DNA of 64,000 nt from Phytophthora hibernalis. Taxonomy: Eukaryota; Oomycota; Peronosporomycetes; Peronosporales; Peronosporaceae. The stretch is taken from the NCBI GenBank assembly GCA_012656075.1, contig JAAKBF010000171.1, forward strand, positions 248,001 to 312,000, in the 5' to 3' direction. Positions 46,146 to 57,826 of the stretch are shown here, piece after piece. The notes below the pieces were generated by a model. It ran no database searches. It saw only the letters and a list, made by a program, of their open reading frames with translations, and was not told the DNA's origin. The first letter of the stretch is position 1, and each line of letters opens with the position of its first letter. The position numbers and the translations under genes are program-made.

Positions 46146-46719
46146 TCAGATAGGTCTGTACCCCACTTATCGGGTATAGTCCGGATGTCACATAACAGGA
46201 TATTACCAGACGCAGCTGCAACTCCTGGGTCGCGATCCGTCAATCGTGATCTGGGGCCACCATCAATCGTGATCTTGGGGCATCATGTCACCTCTGATCG
46301 GTAGAGTCCTGCAAACGGCGGATCGCTTCAGGTCAAGTGCATGGCCAAAGTGAGTGTGTATCAAAGAAAACGCGCCCGCGTGCGAGAAGTAGACATGCCT
46401 CTAGAGATTGTCAGCGTTGGCGTCTTTGCCAACTCAACTCTAATGGTCATGAAAAATGGAACAGTGTTCGTGAAACCTTGAAGAAGCTCGAACGGACCCT
46501 AGATTGGATGAAGCAGCTAGATTTCGCGCGAATGAACAACTCCAGTTTTTCGTCGCACTCGACCCGGAGCTGCCCTAGCAAATGAAGGACACCCCTATTC
46601 TATCTACACAGGTTCGGGTTACTCGTGCTAGTATGTGATGCATTGGGCCAATAAGTGTTGTATTATATTGATCTGATTATATTGATCTGACGGCAAAAGA
46701 GTGTCTAACCGACTAAATT

Positions 46720-47230
46720 ATGCACTTGGCCTTGACAAAGAAGTGTGCGGTTGACCCTAATGTAGTTATATTTGAAACTGCAACGCTGGGAATTGTTGTG
46801 GATGGCAGCTTTCAGACAGACAAACAAGCTATTCGCAGAGTGATGTCGGTGCTAAAAGAGATGGTGCTTTCTCAGTGAATTGCAACGGGAATCACTGGTG
46901 TACAGTGATGTTGGACCTCGACAAAGGGAAGGTGATGGTGTACGACTCCACCGCCTCCTACTTAGTTAGCGTTCGCGCAGTGGCTTAAACGCTTCTATCG
47001 CAATTACCAGAGGATGCACGCAGTCCACGCGTGCAAACATACAAGTCGGACCTGGGAGTCCAAACGGATAGCTACAACGGCGGTATCTACGTTCTACTTG
47101 CGTGTTAGATTTTCTGCGGAGCCGATCCGCTGGGGCATCTTGACAAGAAGACACTGCATAACCTGCGATACCGATACTTACGTATGTGCAGGGAAGATTA
47201 AGCTAGGCCCCGCGTCTAAGCTCAATACAT
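46720..47230 (+). pseudogene. Ulp1-like (C48) cysteine protease remnant, catalytic Cys lost
   Basis: From 46876 the reading VNCNGNHWCTVMLDLDKGKV followed by MVYDSTASYL gives the His and Asp boxes of the Ulp1 family, and after a stop at 46985 LPEDARSPRVQTYKSDLGVQ leads to TDSYNGGIYVLL. The catalytic motif in the family is Q-x6-DCG or NCG; here it is NGG, so the cysteine is gone. An upstream helix (46720-46878) is in another frame. Ulp1-like domains are often carried by eukaryotic DNA transposons; a transposon origin is inferred from the surroundings. Confidence 0.65.
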
Positions 47231-47234
47231 AGCT

Positions 47235-48695
47235 TCCTTAAATCTACTTGTTGTAGGGAGTTCACTATATGCTGGCTCGAGTACGCCATGCATGCTCAAA
47301 TAGAGATGTCAGTTCAAGAGACATGGAGGTTGAATGCAGCGCGCAAAGTTATCAGGCTCACCGCCAAAGTGTATTCCACACCGGTGATACACCAAAGAGC
47401 AGAGCGGACACTTCATAATGGGACTACACGTCCTTGTCCCCTTCGAGGTCCGGCTCTCTGGTATCCGGTCGGACATGCATGCGTGTATATAGTCCTGAAC
47501 TGGCTTCCTCGATATGGGTTTGGTTTGGGTGTCGGTCAGACGTCTGACGGGCTGGGCTGGGTATTCATGGACATGGTTGGGTGCAGGAGGCTGGTCTCAA
47601 CGTTTTGAGTTGAGCGCAGTACAACGTGCCTTTTGATAATGTGTGATGGATTTGGGGGCTTTGTTTTTGATAATGATCCCACTATAACGTCAAGGCAATG
47701 TGAGTACTGACATGTGAGTTAGGACGAGCGATCAGATATCAATCTCAGTAATTAAGTCGATAAAGTCGTCGTTGTCCAGCTCTCTTCTCCGCTGGCTTCT
47801 TCGTAAGATTTCGCTATTCATACGACGACAATGGCTGTGTTGCGGTTACACAGCATCTGTCGACACAAATTTGTGCCTGAAATATGTGTCATCCTGGTAA
47901 TGCTTCGAAGAAGCGGTATCAGTCCAACCGGAATTATTTCGCCTCCGTTCTCGGGTGGTGCACACCAACCCGGACCATACATCAAGTGAACCGGCTTAAA
48001 AATCTTACGATTCACATGCATTCGTAGTGTTAAAAGAACGAAGAAGGCTTTCTCGGTGGGGTACAAACCGAATTCGTTAGATTATTACTTTTCATAGCTT
48101 GCTAAACACGCGTGTTTCCCGGCACGGCGAGATCCTTCAATTGACAGGTTTGGACATCGGTTCTAATGGACCCGTCCAGAATAATTTTTAGCCCGAGTGC
48201 AACATTATCAGCGGCTTCGACATCCTCACAACCCCGTGATTCAAGACGCGCCTTTCCATTGATAGGCCGTCCGAGCTCCAGCTGTACCACCACCAAGCCT
48301 CATCCAGAGTGTTGCCCGACACCCGGTGCCCGATGATGTCTCCGTCAGACACGGAGGCAGCGCCGTGCCTCGTGACTTCTTTGCCTGACTCGGCCAAGAC
48401 CCAGCGTTCTACGGCCTCCTAGACCCATCCGAGACGCCGTGACAGGTTATCTTCCTACCAAGCACTACGGCCTCGATCTCAAAAACACCTCTTCCTGACT
48501 GCTTATTTTACTGGTGCAAATGCTGCGGCTGTGACGCAGCCGCAGCAACTTTAGTGTGCTATGCTCATTTTTAGATCGAATACTATGCTATTTCGTCTGA
48601 TGTAAGAAAACCATCGACTCGTCCTCAGCGATGCACAGTTCTGCGTCTGCGATATTCCGCGCCATACTATGCCACGGTACTTACTCGTCGTAAGT
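47235..48695. other. Interval with no firm gene
   Basis: A minus-strand frame near 48296-48102 (VQLELGRPINGKARLESRGC, then EDVEAADNVALG) looks protein-like but matches no family I know and is bounded by stops. Nothing else is seen. Confidence 0.3.
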
Positions 48696-48699
48696 TTAA

Positions 48700-48976
48700 C
48701 CCTATTGCGGCCAACATTTTACTTGAAATTTGGATTCCTAATTCCCATAGTAAAATGTTAAACATGCATAAATGCTTGGTTGGTTTTAGCCCGCACCTCG
48801 CACATTTTGCGTGGTTTTACAATACTTATTGCAATTATTGTAGTTAAACCAAGCATATTGCTTAGTTTGCCGAAAATGGTATTATTGGTCAAAAATAAAA
48901 TCCTGTCATTATGATTCGTTAATATTTGTAAAACCAAGCATATTGCAGAGTTTTAGGGGTACCAGCCGCAATAGGG
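48700..48976. mobile_element. piggyBac-type MITE with TTAA target site
   Basis: A 277-bp non-coding AT-rich element starts CCCTATTGCGGC and ends with the exact inverse GCCGCAATAGGG, flanked on both sides by TTAA (48696-48699 and 48977-48980). TTAA duplication and CCC-starting ends are hallmarks of piggyBac transposons. Inside, AAACCAAGCATATTGC occurs twice (48846-48861 and 48931-48946), and GCTTGGTTGGTTTTA near 48772 is a partial inverted copy, probably subterminal transposase-binding repeats. Confidence 0.85.
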
Positions 48977-48980
48977 TTAA

Positions 48981-50002
48981 GATAAATCGGCGCTACCGGG
49001 GTCAGAATAGATTTCGCATATAAACGGTAGAAATTGTCGAATGCATTTAATAAAACATATCAATACGATAAAGTGAAAGACTTTGATCTCCCAAAGCACT
49101 AATTGACTAAACCTGACGCGTTGAAATCAGAGCGGATAGGTTTCGATCCGGAATGCGGTTTTGATGTGTGTTGTTGAAAGATTTTCAAACTGAGTATCTG
49201 ACCGAGTGCTTTCCCGATACCGAGACACTCAACCCAAAAGATCTCACAGAAGATATGCACTTAGTAGCAACATCATTAAGCTCCAGTAAATTTCCCAACA
49301 AACCATAGTCATGACCGGAAGCTACGCTGAACTCCTATTTTAGTGGATATTGTGAACACTTCGTACCCAGGGGTATTCCTTCACTATTGTAGGCCAGTTC
49401 GGAGTTTAAGTGGTAAAAAAAAGTACTTAAACGTGTTGGACAAGCATAAAACGCGGCAAAGTGTCCACATCGGCTATCTCAGCAGCCGTCAACTTAAAAT
49501 TATGGTGAAGCATATTGACCGATAGCAGTTTCACGGTGTCCTCTGCGATATTCAAGATCTTTCAGCACGAAGCGCATGTCCATAGATCACCACCACTCCT
49601 CGAACTTTGCTTAATTGCTTCTTCGCATCTTTGTATATCAGCAGCGCTGACAGGATCATCAAGCACACGTTCTAGCTGTTTAACGGTTTGTCCACTCTCC
49701 ACCCCTTCTAACGTTCCGTCGTTGTACACATGCACATGCGTAGAACAACAATGAAAAGTCACCAACGCGAGTAAAGGATGGAAATGATCCTCTGCCCAGA
49801 TCATCAACAATAGTAATAGCCGTGCCACCTCGACAGCAACCTTTACCCGCAATTTAAACACGAGCACCGAAGCCGCGCACCCGAGAAGAGCGCGCACGCC
49901 AGCATTCCTGCAGCTGCCCTATAAAACCAGTCACCCGCCGCAAGAACGTCGTGATCATATATCGCGGTCAGCACAGTATCTCCTGCAACTGTGCTGCTAG
50001 GC
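48981..50002. other. Interval with possible interrupted host reading frame
   Basis: A minus-strand frame at 49897-49562 (ending DDPVSAADIQRCEEAIKQSS and beyond) looks protein-like, with a hydrophobic segment LLLLMIWA. Upstream coding would cross the Gypsy insertion at 50002/58139. No family recognised. Confidence 0.3.
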
Positions 50003-50320
50003 TGTAACGGGGCTAGAGCTACGCTATATATAGCTTGCACTATAGGGTGCTTTGAGGAAGCTTGGTTAAGACGAACGTCCGAGAAGGACGTGCGGGATTT
50101 TAAGATTAAAATGACTCTGTTATTAGGAGTAGACCCTGGCGGAAGGCCATGGCCATTGTGGGCCCCCAACTGGAGGTCCCTCCCTAATAGGCTAAAACTA
50201 AGATATGTAATTGCACTTCTGACCAATCAGATAGTGCCAGGTCACTGTCCCCTTTTTGACCAGTGGGAGGACAGAACCTCTAAATATAGATATGACAGAA
50301 CGATACGGAGGCCCGTTTCA
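50003..50320 (-). repeat. 3' LTR of the Gypsy element
   Basis: 318 bp, matching 57827-58138. It begins TGAAACGGGCC in element orientation and ends CCCCGTTACA. Confidence 0.95.
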
Positions 50321-50333
50321 CCCTCCCCCACTT
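50321..50333 (-). promoter_or_regulatory. Polypurine tract
   Basis: In element orientation AAGTGGGGGAGGG abuts the 3' LTR directly, as expected for the plus-strand DNA primer. Confidence 0.8.
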
Positions 50334-51616
50334 AAGGGAGCAAACACAGTGAGCGCAGAAAGGAAAGAAAGGAAAACGCGCAGGGACCTGTGGTGTAGCG
50401 GGATCAGCCAAAATCTTGTTAAGGCCAGATCCGACTACCCACTGCGTCCAGACACCAACTAACGGAGGGATGACCCGTGATCTGCTGAACTTGGTCTCAC
50501 CTTGTGTACTCGTTGGTGGGCTGGATCTGCTCTCTCGGGACTCCGAAGAGTGCAGTGACAAGAAGTCTTGAACGTCCTGGTGGGACGCGGGGACGGGGTG
50601 GAGTAGTGCGGAAATCTTCACGCTACAGCCGAGTATATGGATCGATCGGGTGTTGTCGAGAGTCGATCGAGGGCTTGGACTTGATCCGAAGCCTGGGGAT
50701 GCCTTGTGGGGCGTTGTTTTCCTTTTCCTTTCCTTTGGGTGCTTGCCGCGTCCAATAGCGGGACTTGAGTTGACGAGAGTTCGAAAACGATCGACGGCCA
50801 AACAGTAATCCAGTCGACCGATGTATGCACTAGAACGATAGAGACTTAGGCGTAGGAAGGTCAGCCAATGTGTTATCTGATCCTTACGCCACAACACTAG
50901 ATCTACTAACGCTAGTATGCAAACACCTTATGGGGCCAATTTTCTTACCGTCTGGAAGGCACTTGCGATGTTCAGTGCAAATTCGAGTCTGATTTATGGT
51001 TATGTCTATCTCAACCAAACACTTAGTCTGAACTCCACTAAACAACCGCTAGATGCCTTGCATGTCACCTGCCGCCACTCTTACCCATCCTTCCCGGTGC
51101 CTTCGTACACTCGTCGATGTCGTCTTCGCCCGATCTTGAAAGACAGCTGGTCGATCGACGGATCCTCGATCGAAGAGCGATCAAGGTGTTACGATCGAGG
51201 TACGATCAGCTGACTCAGCGATTGAGCCACGATCGTCAATCGGGAGATTCCGACGCACCGATCGAGGTCGATCTGGACTCATCTGCGGTACCATCTTCTT
51301 TATCTCAGTTGATCTCGCCCCTTCGACATCAGCCCATGACGTGGACGCATAGTCCCCGTGAGACACCCAAGCTTTTTGGCGGAATCGGGGATCGTGCTTT
51401 TCTCATCTTTGACCCGTCTTTCTTGTCGCCGCTCCGCCAATCTTATTAGGCGCTTCGCCATAGACCCCTGGGGTCAGACACGAACTACTGCAGCGGCGAA
51501 GTGGACAAGCATGGCCTACGGCGCGGGTCACCACACTTCGCGCGTGGGTTCGAACTCCACGCGACGCAAAATTGTTTGGATATGGAGAGCGCGGAGACTT
51601 CGGCTGATCTTGACGG
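50334..51616 (-). other. Long 3' non-coding region of the Gypsy element
   Basis: About 1.3 kb between the chromodomain and the polypurine tract, without a recognised gene. It includes sequence (50470-50760) related to 45.4-45.7 kb, and a tRNA-like patch on the plus strand at 51492-51562, where GGGTTCGAACTCC resembles a B box with a plausible T stem. The rest of a tRNA fold is poor. Confidence 0.5.
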
Positions 51617-51649
51617 CATTTAGTCGGCGGACCTACCGCCGACTAAATG
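51617..51649. repeat. Perfect 14-bp stem hairpin after the Gypsy pol
   Basis: CATTTAGTCGGCGG at 51617-51630 is mirrored exactly at 51636-51649 with loop ACCTA. It lies immediately downstream of the chromodomain end on the coding strand. Confidence 0.85.
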
Positions 51650-51983
51650 AGGAGCACCCGCGGTCGCGGTAACATCGGCAAGTACTCAACGGTCGCAAGT
51701 TAGTTGCGTCGAGACTCTCCGGCGCGTTGCTGCGTAGATGCCTCGACTCCTGCTTCGTACGCCGCCACCACCGTGGGACATCAGCAAGCAGGGCTTCACG
51801 CGCCTCCCACGTATCATCCGTGGGAGCATAGCCGAGCCAGCGTACTCGATACTGGCGCGTTCGAGGGATACTCGGTGTACGACCGCGGGATGGCCCGCGG
51901 CCAGCCTGACAGGGGTTGCGACGATCGTCCACGTGATCAACAATGCGGTCGATGATCCAGCGACTGTCGCCCGCAGTATCCAC
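51633..51983 (-). pseudogene. Chromodomain of Gypsy integrase
   Basis: The frame contains RQYRVRWLGYAPTDDTWEAR and then EALLADVPR, a typical chromodomain that in chromoviruses reads chromatin marks to guide integration. It is separated by a frame change from the integrase C terminus just upstream. Confidence 0.85.
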
Positions 51984-52157
51984 AAGCGGGGGCGGTCCAT
52001 CGCGCCAGAAGATGGCCGTCGCTGATTGATCGGTGTCCAGGATACGAGCGGCGCGACTGGGGTATCATGCGTCGCACCGGGACGAATGCTGGAATCATCT
52101 GCGCCACGTCGGGAGCTCTCCTCGGGGTCGCGTTGCAAGGAATGGACAGGAGGGACA

Positions 52158-53900
52158 TCAGGATGGTGATCCACTACGAGGACCGGCGGGGACTGCACCG
52201 CTCGCAGATCTACCAAGCGCCAGGAACGTCGGTGCTACGGGTTCGGCGTCTCGCTTGGACTTGGTGAGCCACCAAGTCGTACCGGCTGAGTCGAGTGCAC
52301 ATGCCATCGCGCTGGATCTGAGCCGGCTTTGCCAGGAGGCCGCGTGCGATGCGCAACCGTCATAATCAGGAGCATGACGCGATGCAGCGGTCGATGCGTC
52401 GGCTTCGGGAGTAGACGGAGTTCCGCGAGTAGCTTGACCATGGATTGCCGACGGGTAGTAACGCTTGAGTAGCCCCACGTAGAACGTGGGGTGGAGTCGC
52501 GTTTTGGTCGGAATGTCGAGCGTGTAGGCGTCTCCTTTCACAGCCATAACCGTAAATGGGCCAATGAACCGTGGCAGTAGCATGTTGGCGTCGAGATGAG
52601 TCACGGCGCTAGGTTGAATGCCTGTGACGGAGAGTAGGACCTTGTCGCCAACAGAATACACGTCCATGTTCTTGCGTTCTCTCTTGTCTGTATTTTCTTT
52701 CTGTTTGTCAACTGCTTGGGCGATTGCGTCGCGCACAATGCGCGCGACGGATTGTCGGCGCCGGAGGAAGTGCGAAATCACTGTGGAGTCCGCGGCCGTG
52801 AGGTCAGGCGTCTTCTCGAAGTTAGCCACAGCGGATCCGGCACCGGTCGCCGGATCATGAATGGCAGGAAAAGACACAGCACGTTTTGCTGGCTGCGGGG
52901 TTGATCAACGCATTGGCAGCTCATTCGACGATCGAGTTATTGTTGGACTTGGTAAAGTCGGCGCGTGCCGACGCCTCTTCTGCTGTCGGACTCTGAGATG
53001 CAGATTTGCGTCGTCCGGACGAATTCATTCCGCAGCCGTGGACTCACCCACGGCAAGACGAGCACGGCGTCAATCCAGTTGACGCATGGACTGCGTTGTT
53101 TAACGCGAACTCGGCTAACGGCAAGAACGAGCTCCACGACGCGTACGACGTCGCGTAGTTGCGTAAGACGTCTTCAAGAACGCGGTTCACGCGCTCAGTC
53201 TGGCCGTCGGTCTCAGGATGGGCAGCCGTGCACATCATCAGGCGAGTGCCCAAGAGCTTGAACAGTCGAGTCCAGAAGGCCGACGTGAACCGCGGGTCGC
53301 GGTCCGACACGATGGACGAGGGAAGGCCGTGGTGTCTGATACGATGTCGACAAACAGAGCCGCGGTGTCTTCTGCGCTGACCGACGCCGGAACCGGCGCC
53401 ATAAGGACCATCTTGCTGAACCGGTCGACGAACACGACGTCGCCGACATTGTCATCAGCGTCTGGAGGCAAGCCAAAGATGAAGTCCATGCTGACCGACG
53501 ACCACGCATCGGACGCAACCGGAAGTAGGCGGAGCGGAGCTTGCGAAGACGGGCGGGTTTGACGCGCTGGCAGACTTCACACGAACGAACCCATTTTCGG
53601 ACCCATTTTTTCATGTGGGGCCAGAAGAAGACGCACGACAGCGCGAGGAATGTTTTCTCGCGCCCCATATGTCCGCCACTCGGGGTGTCGTGGTACTCGT
53701 GCATCAGCCGAGCTCTAACGTCATCGTCAAGAGGAACGCCGACGCGCGGAGCGTCGAAGAGATCGACGCTGCACGTCAGCAGGTTACCTTCGAGTTGGTA
53801 GCGCGCGACCGAAGCGCGCGCTCGTGTAGAAAGCTTGCGATGTTCAGCGTCAGACGGCTCGCGGAGATAGGCTCGAATCTCAGAGAGGAAGTCGTCTGCG
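52158..53900 (-). pseudogene. Gypsy integrase
   Basis: Reading leftwards: a His/Cys zinc finger with HEYHDTPSGGHMGREKT and CEVCQRVK (53680-53560), the catalytic core with FIFGLPPDADDNVGDVVFVD (about 53480) and MSDRDPRFTSAFWTRL through HPETDGQTERVNRVLED (53310-53150), and a C-terminal domain with GDKVLLSVTG, LPRFIGPFTV and LHPTFYVGLLKRYYPS (52650-52450). The core acidic residues include D in SDRDPRF and E in TERVNR. Several frame changes break it. Confidence 0.85.
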
Positions 53901-55570
53901 TCGTACGCGGACGCGATAGCTTCGCGTAGTGGATTTGTTGCGTGGACTTCAGTCGAGTTGATATCTGCTACGACACACGTAGCACAATCTTCGTCGGCGT
54001 CCGCAAAGCCGGACGCCCCCAAGTCGGGTCGAGGATCGTAGTCGGGATGACGAGAGAGCGCGTCCGCCAGGATATTCGACTTGCCTGGTTTGTAGTGGAC
54101 GACGAAGTTGTACTCAGCAAAGCAGGAGATCCAGCGAGCCATACGCTGGCTCAGATGGGGGCTCTTGGTTTCCGTCCTCAGCGACGCGTGATCCGTGTAC
54201 AGAGCGAACGTCTGTTCGCCCTGTAGATAAACGCGGAACTTGATAAGCGTGTAACGTATGGCATGGAGCTCCTTGTCGTGGACCGGGTAATTGCGTTCCA
54301 CGGATTTCAATTATCGTGACTGATAACTCACGACACGTTCCAGCCCTTCGTCGTCAAACTGCATTAGCGCGCAGCCAATTGCGAAGTCGCTGGCATCGCA
54401 GACGACGTGGAAGGCCTTCGAGTGGTCTACCAGCGCCAGCACTGGGGCTGACGCGAGACTTTTCTTCACAGCCTCAAAGGACCCCTGATGCTCGGGGGAC
54501 CAGGTCCATTGCATGTTTTTCTTGAGTAGTTGCGACAGAGGTCAGATAATACGAGCATAATCCTTCGTATACTTGTGCAGGTAGTTAGCCAGACCAAGCC
54601 ATTATCGTAGCTCCTTCGCGTTCCTGGGCTCTGGCCAGGATCAGATTGACGTGATCTTCTCGGGATCAGCACGAACGCCCTAACTGCTGACGTAGTATCC
54701 AAGCACCGGAATCTCCGGCGCGCAGAAGATGCATTTCTTCAAATTGGCGTCCAGCGAGACTCCCTCGTGGTGCTCGAGATTTACATCTAGCGCGGGTCGG
54801 TCGCGTTCCTCATTACTGTGCACGAAGATGTCATCAAAGTAGCTGGGGTCTCAGTACGTGTGAGACCATGCGGTTGAATGTCGCTGGCGCATTTTTCAAG
54901 CCCTGGGGCATCACGAACCACCCCAGAGCATGCCACTCGGGGTACTTACTGCTATCAGCGGAATGTCGCTGGTGCGCATCAGGATCTGATAGAAGCCATC
55001 GGTCAGATGGATGGCGCTGTAGATCGTACTGCCAGACATCGAGTCCAGAGTGATGTCCTTACGGGGAATCGGAGTCTGAGCCGGAATGGCCGCATCGTTC
55101 AGCTTGTTGAATGCGGGAACGATGCGCCATCCACCGGTGGCCTTCTTTACGCAGAAGGTCCGACTTGAGTGCGGTGAGATGCTTTCCCGCACGTGACCTG
55201 CTTTGTGACGGCCTTCGAAGAAATCATTGATCGCTTCCACCTGATCGCGCGGAAGTAGCCACTGCCGCGTCACGCAATACTTGGCACCTGGCGCGAGGTC
55301 GATCTCATGCCGCACGCCGCGGTCCTTGGGAAGGGTCGCCGGGATCTTCTCAGGAAAAACGTCCGCGTACTTGCGAACGCGATCGTAGACAGGATTACCA
55401 CTCGCCTTCAGCGCATCCCAGGATGGGGCTACAAAGCCCTCCTCACGCGCTGACTTGTGTTCAGCGCCTTCGAGACGCTCGTGTTTGCCGAGCACCGAAG
55501 CCGAGCCAGACGCAATGGCGTTGAACGAAGCCGTCGCGTCCGCTGTCGTGAGCAAGCAAACGTGTTCCAC
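53900..55570 (-). pseudogene. Gypsy reverse transcriptase-RNase H
   Basis: From 55570 leftwards: YADVFPEKIPATLPKDRGVRH, then EIDLAPGAKY, a fingers/palm part with FCVKKATGGWRIVPAFNKLN, LDSMSGSTIYSAIHLTDGFY, and the YFDDIFVHS catalytic box near 54830. RNase H follows with VCDASDFAIGCALMQFD (54514-54311) and YPVHDKELHAIRYTLIKF and YTDHASL (54300-54170). A stop precedes the YFDD box and the strand changes frame at least three times, so this copy is inactive. Confidence 0.85.
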
Positions 55571-55571
55571 G

Positions 55572-55874
55572 TCAGCGACGGCCCTCGTGCTTGATACCGA
55601 CTCGGACCCAGAGTCTGAGCCTGAACGCCGGAGGAGACGGCCGCGGGCGCTTCTTCTTCTGCTTTTGCGACGGAGCGATCCCCCTGTAATGTGAAGGGGC
55701 GTTGCTAACTGAGCTCACGTCAGACAACGATGCATCGGGATCCGATCTTGATGGCTGATGCGGCAACTGCCGGCGCTCCTCATCTCCCACACTTCGCAGC
55801 ATCGGCTCTGGCTTGTGCGAGTAATCTTCACCGTGGCGCGGCGTCAACTCCAGCTGGCACGCCTCGCGCTGCAT
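55572..55874 (-). other. Low-complexity linker between protease and RT
   Basis: Minus-strand reading rich in Ser, Arg, Pro and Lys (KQKKKRPRPSPP) with no domain. Confidence 0.4.
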
Positions 55875-55945
55875 CGACCTCTGTCGGCGCGCTTCGTTCT
55901 CGCTGTGGCGCAGCGTCGACCCTGTCGGCGCTCCTCATCGTTGCT

Positions 55946-56889
55946 CTACTGCGTCGGCCACTGCCGACGCGGAGCAAAATCATCATCATCATCATCGTCA
56001 TCATCGTCAACGTGTCCAGCATCGCGGCTCCTGCGCACCTGTGGCTGCTGGGAGAACATGTTCTCGAGGGCCGAGAACGCGTTGTCGAGTTTGAGTTCGA
56101 GCCACGCAAGACGCCATTCCAAAGCGCCTGCGGCTCCAGCGGTCGCCAGGCAACCGGAGACTGGGCTTGCCACGCTTGTGCACACCTCGCAAGAAGGGCC
56201 ATCGCCCACTTCAGGGAGGGTACGAGTCATGGAGTCTGAATCCATGACGGCAACGTGGGGCCACAGCGTGCTCGCCGTTCTAAGATGCGCGAGCACCGCT
56301 GTCACATCAATTTTGCGTGGCCGCACCGTGCGGTTGAGCCAGTCAACGTTCGGTCGGTGGCAAGCAAGCCACGGCATGCCAAAGACGTAGTCGAACGAGC
56401 CGCTCAGCTCGATCAACATAAATTCGTCGCAGAATCCGTCGAACTTGTAGGCGAACCGGAGCGAGCGCCGTGAGACCCTGCGCGACACGCCATCAGCATA
56501 CTTGATCTCCATCTCGCCTGGACCATTGCGAACACGCACGCTGGCAGGCTGTCGGCGCGAACGAAGTTATTTGTCGCGCCCAAATCCAACAGCGCGCGGA
56601 GCGGACGCCGCGCGCCTGCGACGTGCAGACTCCACACGATTAGTCGCTTGTCTCTGCTGGAGGTAGTGGCATGTAGCTGCGCATGAAGCACAGCGGGGTG
56701 GGAGGCGGCTTTGCCACTAGAGGGCTGTCGGCCTTCCCGTGACCAGTAGGGCGCCCCGCGACTACTGGTCGTCCCCGTTTTTGACTGCACGGGGTTGGCA
56801 GCGTCCATCTCAATTGACGCCGATACCGGCGTCAGAGCGCGACAAACATACGGACGATGGCCAGGCTTCTGGCATCGGAAGCAGATCAA
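55946..56889 (-). pseudogene. Gypsy nucleocapsid knuckle and aspartic protease
   Basis: The frame starting 56889 reads ICFRCQKPGHRPYVCRA, a CCHC zinc knuckle (C-x2-C-x4-H-x4-C). The protease follows with LRALLDLGATNNFVRADSLP, where the active-site triplet is D-L-G in place of the usual D-S/T-G. After a frame change, ELSGSFDYVFGMPWLACHRP and NVDWLNRTV continue the retropepsin-like fold (56440-56320). The reading then runs into a run of ten or more Asp codons near 56000. Confidence 0.8.
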
Positions 56890-56907
56890 CGGACGCTGTT
56901 GACTGCT

Positions 56908-57791
56908 TTAACCGCGACCGCCATATGTACCACGCGGGCGGTCCTCTTGGATAGTGTCAATTTCCATTGGCTCGGGTTCCGTGCTCGAGCGGGCCGGGAA
57001 GAGGGACGTCTGCGACGCTAAGACATTGTAGTCTTCGCGGAGGGCAATGTCGAACGTGTCCTCCAGTGACGCGGGAGGTTTCCGCGTCAGGTAGAAGCGC
57101 TGATAACCAGCATTCATTCCGGAGACAAAGACGTGGACTTGGGTCACCGAGTCCATGGGGTTCTTGACAATGGAGGATGCAAGGTGACAGCGAGCTGGAT
57201 GTAATCGCGCACGGCGAGCTTTTCTTGCTTCAATTGCAGAAAGGCCGGGCGTTGCTGGGTCTCGTCTTGAACAGGCTCGAACGCGCGGCGCAGATCATCC
57301 TTGAGTGCGTCCATCGTACTGAAGCAGGACGTATCAGCCATCTGCTTACCGAGGGATCATTCCTTCGCCTTGGCAGCAAGGTTAGACATGAGGAAGTTAC
57401 TCCGTGCGAGCTCGGACCGTAGTTGGCGGGCCTCGCATGCGAGGTCCACTTCGCAGAACCTGCGATTCAGTGAGAGACGCTTGGAGCCCTCGCCACTGTA
57501 CTGCGAGACGTCAAGCTTGACGACGTCCTCCTTCCTGTTTGACGTGGGAGTCGACACTCACCGATATGCGTCGGCGAGTTCACGTGCCAGGAATCCTTGG
57601 GCTGCCTCGCGGTGTTGGTCGGGTGTACCTTGCATCAGTAGTGTGGACACCGCTGCTTCGTTTGATGCCGCCGCGAGGCGGTGCAGCGCATCCCACTCGA
57701 AGCTAGTGAGATGCGGGAACTGTGTGCGCTCGAGATCCGCTCGAGCGCTACCTTCAGTCGTCGCTTGATCAATCATCGGTTGGTCGCTCAT
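56908..57791 (-). pseudogene. Gypsy gag
   Basis: The start ATG at 57791, MSDQPMIDQATTEGSARADL, lies 25 bp after the PBS. Coding continues through three frames: a helical capsid N terminus, RKEDVVKLDVSQYSGEG (57530), CFSTMDALKDDLRRAFEPVQ and KLAVRDYIQLA (57330-57190), and VSGMNAGYQRFYLTRKPP (57130). The order and motifs are those of Gypsy capsid. Stops and shifts at about 57557, 57354 and 57190 break it. Confidence 0.75.
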
Positions 57792-57815
57792 CTTGGTCGT
57801 TGGAAGGACAACAAA

Positions 57816-57824
57816 GTGCTACCA
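57816..57824 (-). promoter_or_regulatory. Primer-binding site
   Basis: In element orientation TGGTAGCAC begins two bases after the 5' LTR. The TGGTAGC start is compatible with the CCA end of an initiator tRNA-Met, as in other LTR elements. Confidence 0.65.
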
Positions 57825-57826
57825 GG

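Noticed and set aside
50470..50790. A second, nested LTR inside the Gypsy 3' region
   Set aside because: Only patchy similarity to 45.4-45.7 kb is visible, with no terminal TG/CA pair or duplication, so it was kept as related non-coding sequence.
51492..51562. Functional tRNA gene
   Set aside because: The B box and T stem are good, but the acceptor, D and anticodon arms do not pair well enough.
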